DNA of 43,769 bases from JAVBNW01 sp031551255. GTDB taxonomy: Bacteria > Bacillota > Clostridia > Christensenellales > UBA1750. The notes beneath the pieces are model-generated. The model saw only the letters and a program-made list of their open reading frames with translations. It ran no database searches and was not told the origin of the DNA. Below, in pieces: positions 41,110-43,769 of the stretch (its first letter is position 1; the number at the start of each line of letters is the position of its first letter). The DNA is taken from positions 1 through 43,769 of the forward strand of contig JAVBNW010000074.1 of assembly GCA_031551255.1 (NCBI GenBank). The letters are read 5' to 3'. The translations under genes and the position numbers were made by a program.

Positions 41110-42772
41110 CAGGATCCTCCTCTGCAATCGGCAATGTCGCCGTAAATGTAGATCCGCCGTCGCCGGAGCGTATGTCGATCCGCCCCCCGTAGAGCCGGGC
41201 GATGTGTTTGACGATGCTCAGACCCAGGCCTGTTGAGCCGCTGTCGCGGCTGCGCGCCTTGTCGACGCGATAAAAACGCTCGAAAATCCGCTCGCGTTCC
41301 CTCTCGGGTATGCCTATGCCGGTGTCGGCGACGGAAAGTACCAAATTTTTTCCTTCTTGTCTAGCGATAACGTTAACCGAACCCCCGGGCTTGTTGTACT
41401 GAACCGCGTTCGCGCATAGGTTGCCTGCGAGCTGGCGAAGGCGCGTATAGTTCGCGTGGACGGTGATCGGCTGGGCCTCCACGGCAAAGGTTACATCCTT
41501 CTGTGCGCAGGCGGCTTTCAAGGAGCGCTGGATGTCGCCGAGCAGGTCTTCGATGGGAAAGCTTTCCCCGTCGCTCTCGGAGAGCATGTTCTCCACCCTC
41601 GTCAAATCGAGAAGGTCGGCGGTGAGCGCCTTGAGCCACTTGACTTCGCCTTCGATGCGCGAAAGCCCCTCATCCTTATCGCACGCGTCCAAGCGCAGCG
41701 CATCAACCGAGCCTTGGATCGCCGCCAGGGGCGTTTTAAGCTCGTGGGATACGTTTGCCGCAAATTCGCGGCGCTGGGCATCCAGAGCGCGCACGTCCGA
41801 AATATCGTTGAGCCAGATCAGCGACAGGCTTTCAAGGTGCGTAACGCTCGCCACCATGGCACGCCCGTTTTGTCGGAACTCCACCGTTCCCCCATCCACA
41901 AGCAGGCGGCCGATCTCGCCTTTTTGCGTCGCGGTTACGACATCCAACCCCTCCGGGTTCTTGCGAATGCCGAATAGCTTGAGCGCCTGCCGGTTCACAA
42001 ACGTAATACGGCGGCTTTTATCCACGGCGATCAGCCCGGATGCCATGCCCGAGAGGATGGCGTCCATCCTGCTGTTGGCGGAGCTTAAATCCGTTACGGC
42101 TTCGTTGAGCCGCATGCCCAGGTGCTGCATGGATTCGGAGATCGACTTTGCGCCCAGCGGCGCGGGGGGTGGGGAAGAGGGATCCCTGGCCACGGTTTGC
42201 GCCCACGCTGTCCACCGCTCGACAGGGCCTACGACGCTACGCGTGAGCATCCAGGTAAATAAAAGCGACAAGGCGATCGCCGCGATGGCCGCATAGAGAA
42301 TGTAGACGGCCACGTCGCTCTGGTAATTCCACAAAGCCTCCACGGGCACCGAAAGGCGGATGATTTCTCCGGATTGCGCGCGGTGCGCGAAGTAGCGCAT
42401 GGTTTCCCTGCGGGTGGTGCTAAAGCGCTGGGCAACCCCGCTGCCACCCGCGATCGCCGAGCGGATTTCGGGCCGCTGTAGGTGGTTTTCCAGTGAAGAT
42501 GCATCGACCTCGGTATCCGCGAGCACATCGCCTGACGCATTGAGAATCGTCACGCGCACATGGCCGTTTGCGGCAAAATCCTGCGCGAAGGCCTGCACAT
42601 CAGCGGGCTTTTCGCGCTCAAGGGCGGCCTCTACGACGAAGCACAAATTGCTCAGCTGCGCGTCGACTTGACGGTTGGACATCTCCCGCCCCGAAGTATA
42701 GGCGATGTAGCCCATCGCGAGAATCACGATGATCAACAGCGCGGACATCGCGAGGAATAGCTTTTTTTGCAT
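41090..42772 (-). CDS. phoR: Sensor histidine kinase, PhoR type
   Basis: A 560-residue membrane kinase. A first helix (about 5-23) and a second (about 158-180, YILYAAIAAIALSLLFTWML) bound an extracellular sensor domain. Then come a HAMP-like linker, a PAS domain (about 230-315, ILSGMASGLIAVDKSRRITF), the phosphorylation site H343 in SHELKTPLAAI, and an ATPase domain with NLCANAVQYNK, VADTGIGIP and STGLGLSIVKHIA. It follows the response regulator by 11 bases and AGGAGG precedes the start. The gene context (pstB, phoB-like, phoU) supports phosphate sensing. Confidence 0.93.
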   Translation of the reverse strand: MQKKLFLAMSALLIIVILAMGYIAYTSGREMSNRQVDAQLSNLCFVVEAALEREKPADVQAFAQDFAANGHVRVTILNASGDVLADTEVDASSLENHLQRPEIRSAIAGGSGVAQRFSTTRRETMRYFAHRAQSGEIIRLSVPVEALWNYQSDVAVYILYAAIAAIALSLLFTWMLTRSVVGPVERWTAWAQTVARDPSSPPPAPLGAKSISESMQHLGMRLNEAVTDLSSANSRMDAILSGMASGLIAVDKSRRITFVNRQALKLFGIRKNPEGLDVVTATQKGEIGRLLVDGGTVEFRQNGRAMVASVTHLESLSLIWLNDISDVRALDAQRREFAANVSHELKTPLAAIQGSVDALRLDACDKDEGLSRIEGEVKWLKALTADLLDLTRVENMLSESDGESFPIEDLLGDIQRSLKAACAQKDVTFAVEAQPITVHANYTRLRQLAGNLCANAVQYNKPGGSVNVIARQEGKNLVLSVADTGIGIPERERERIFERFYRVDKARSRDSGSTGLGLSIVKHIARLYGGRIDIRSGDGGSTFTATLPIAEEDPDAQNTL

Positions 42773-42783
42773 ATCTATCCCTC

Positions 42784-43482
42784 CTATTCGTCGCGGAATC
42801 GGTAACCGACGCCGCGCAGTGTTTCGATGCGGCCCTCGTCGCCGCCGTACAGCCGCTTGCGCAGCTGCAGGATGTGCATGTCGACTGTGCGGGTGCTGCC
42901 GTCATAGTCGGCGCCCCACACCGTTTCCAAAAGATACTCTCTGGTGAGCGCCCGGCCCTTCGCCTGCAAAAGCAAAAGAAGAAGTTCGAATTCCTTAAGC
43001 CGCAAAAAAACCTCGCCGCCGCGGTACCATACGCGCCTTGCGGCGATATCGACGCGCACGCCGCCCGCCTCGAGAACCGGCTGGGAGGCGGTATCCTTAA
43101 GCATACGCTCGATGCGGCTGAGAATCGCCCGGATGCGGGTGGTGAGTTCGCGCATGGAGAAGGGTTTGGAAATATAGTCGTCCGCGCCTGCCTCCAGGCC
43201 CACGATCGTGTCGATCTCGCTGTCCCTGGCCGTGAGCATGATCACCGGCAGGTTGCGGGTTAGCTTATTGGCGCGAATGCGGCTTGCAATTTCCGGGCCG
43301 TCCATGCCGGGGAGCATCCAATCCAGCAGCGCGATATCGGGAAGGCCGTGCTCAAGCTGCGCAAGAAACGATTCCCCTTGCGCAAAGGTGCGCACGTCGT
43401 AGCCCGCCGCGCGCAGGTTTTTTTCTAAAAGATCTCTGAGCGTGGCGTCGTCATCCACCGCATAAACCATCTTTGTGCTCAT
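42784..43482 (-). CDS. phoB: Response regulator, PhoB/OmpR family
   Basis: A 232-residue two-component regulator. The receiver domain (1-120) has the acidic pocket D10-D12, the phosphorylation site D54 (IALLDWMLPGMDGPEI), T in MLTAR and K in YISKPFS. The C-terminal winged helix (about 130-230, LRLKEFELLLLLLQAKGRAL and STRTVDMHILQLRKRL) binds DNA. Start ATG 43482 follows a G-rich site; longer in-frame starts would run into pstB. It is 11 bases after pstB ends. Its target is probably the pst genes upstream. Confidence 0.93.
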   Translation of the reverse strand: MSTKMVYAVDDDATLRDLLEKNLRAAGYDVRTFAQGESFLAQLEHGLPDIALLDWMLPGMDGPEIASRIRANKLTRNLPVIMLTARDSEIDTIVGLEAGADDYISKPFSMRELTTRIRAILSRIERMLKDTASQPVLEAGGVRVDIAARRVWYRGGEVFLRLKEFELLLLLLQAKGRALTREYLLETVWGADYDGSTRTVDMHILQLRKRLYGGDEGRIETLRGVGYRFRDE

Positions 43483-43493
43483 GCTTATCCCCC

Positions 43494-43769
43494 CTATCCG
43501 AAGCGCCCGGTGATGTAGTTGCTGGTGCGCTCGTCTTTGGGGAGCTGGAACATTTGCTCCGTCGAGCCGAATTCGACTACTTCGCCGTGAAGGAAAAACG
43601 CGGTGTTTTCGGCGATGCGCGCGGCCTGCTGCATGTTGTGCGTGACGATTGCGATCGTATAGCGGGCGGCCAGCTCTTCGCACAAGTCCTCTATATGCGA
43701 CGTGGAGATGGGGTCCAGCGCGCTGGTGGGTTCGTCCATCAAAAGCACCTCGGGGTCCACCGCCAGCGC
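43494..43769 (-). CDS. pstB: Phosphate ABC transporter ATPase PstB (C-terminal part)
   Basis: The last 91 codons or so of an ABC ATPase; the start lies beyond the window. Visible are the Walker B and D-loop (VLLMDEPTSALDPIST), the H-loop (AIVTHNMQQAARIAENTAFF) and the typical PstB ending (FGSTEQMFQLPKDERTSNYI then TGRFG). PstB powers high-affinity phosphate uptake. It is followed by the regulator, kinase and phoU genes on the same strand. Confidence 0.95.
   Translation of the reverse strand, partial: ALAVDPEVLLMDEPTSALDPISTSHIEDLCEELAARYTIAIVTHNMQQAARIAENTAFFLHGEVVEFGSTEQMFQLPKDERTSNYITGRFG

Noticed and set aside
40357..41145. A 262-codon plus-strand frame opposite phoU
   Set aside because: It reads the PhoU code in the antisense direction and runs through the terminator hairpin; no domain seen.

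Overview
The window looks like chromosomal DNA of a GC-rich, low-copy-repeat Clostridia-type Firmicute. I infer this from strong Shine-Dalgarno sites (AGGAGG-like) before nearly every gene, housekeeping-type TTGACA/TATAAT promoters, an LplB/YtcP-type sugar importer with a lipoprotein binding protein, an AraM/AraL-like pair, a glycyl radical enzyme with its activase, and a PhoBR/PhoU block. TGA is used as a normal stop. The exact genus cannot be read from the sequence; an unclassified gut-type lineage is plausible.

Layout. (1) 1-2532, minus strand: a glycerol-1-phosphate dehydrogenase (AraM type), a NagD/AraL-type HAD phosphatase, and a GNAT acetyltransferase broken by two in-frame TGA codons. 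(2) 2533-3596: about 900 bases with almost no coding, holding a hairpin-rich repeat array and a tRNA-Leu(CAA) with its own promoter and terminator. (3) 3597-10015, plus strand: an ECF sigma factor, an anti-sigma factor carrying a DUF4349 domain, a SIMPL-domain protein, and a very large FtsX-type permease with a 320-residue L-x-x-G heptad coiled coil. (4) 10074-23269, plus strand: a long DeoR-headed run with a sorbitol/sorbose-phosphate type dehydrogenase, an aldolase-SDR fusion, a complete 2-oxoacid-dehydrogenase-type complex (E2, E3, fused E1 alpha-beta), a lipoate ligase, an APH/CotS-like kinase and a GNAT-PHP fusion. (5) 23317-25840, minus strand: a DHH phosphoesterase and a secreted protein of unknown function. 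(6) 26058-35577: a membrane-bound AraC regulator divergent from two sugar permeases, a binding protein, a cytoplasmic GH13-type enzyme and an aldo/keto reductase. (7) 35580-35920: a second copy of the hairpin mosaic repeat. (8) 35929-39925, minus strand: glycyl radical activase, glycyl radical enzyme and an alpha/beta hydrolase in one operon. (9) 39976-40312: a non-coding element bounded by inverted repeats. (10) 40379-43769, minus strand: pstB (partial), phoB-like, phoR-like and phoU, closed by a strong terminator.

The best candidate for an undescribed system is region 4. Genes that normally sit in central metabolism (E1/E2/E3 plus lipoate ligase) are packed with sugar-phosphate dehydrogenases and an aldolase behind one DeoR repressor and one strong promoter. 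This suggests a dedicated route from a sugar or polyol derivative to an acyl-CoA. The second candidate is the hairpin mosaic shared by regions 2 and 7, in which stems change sequence but keep pairing while the linkers between them are conserved.
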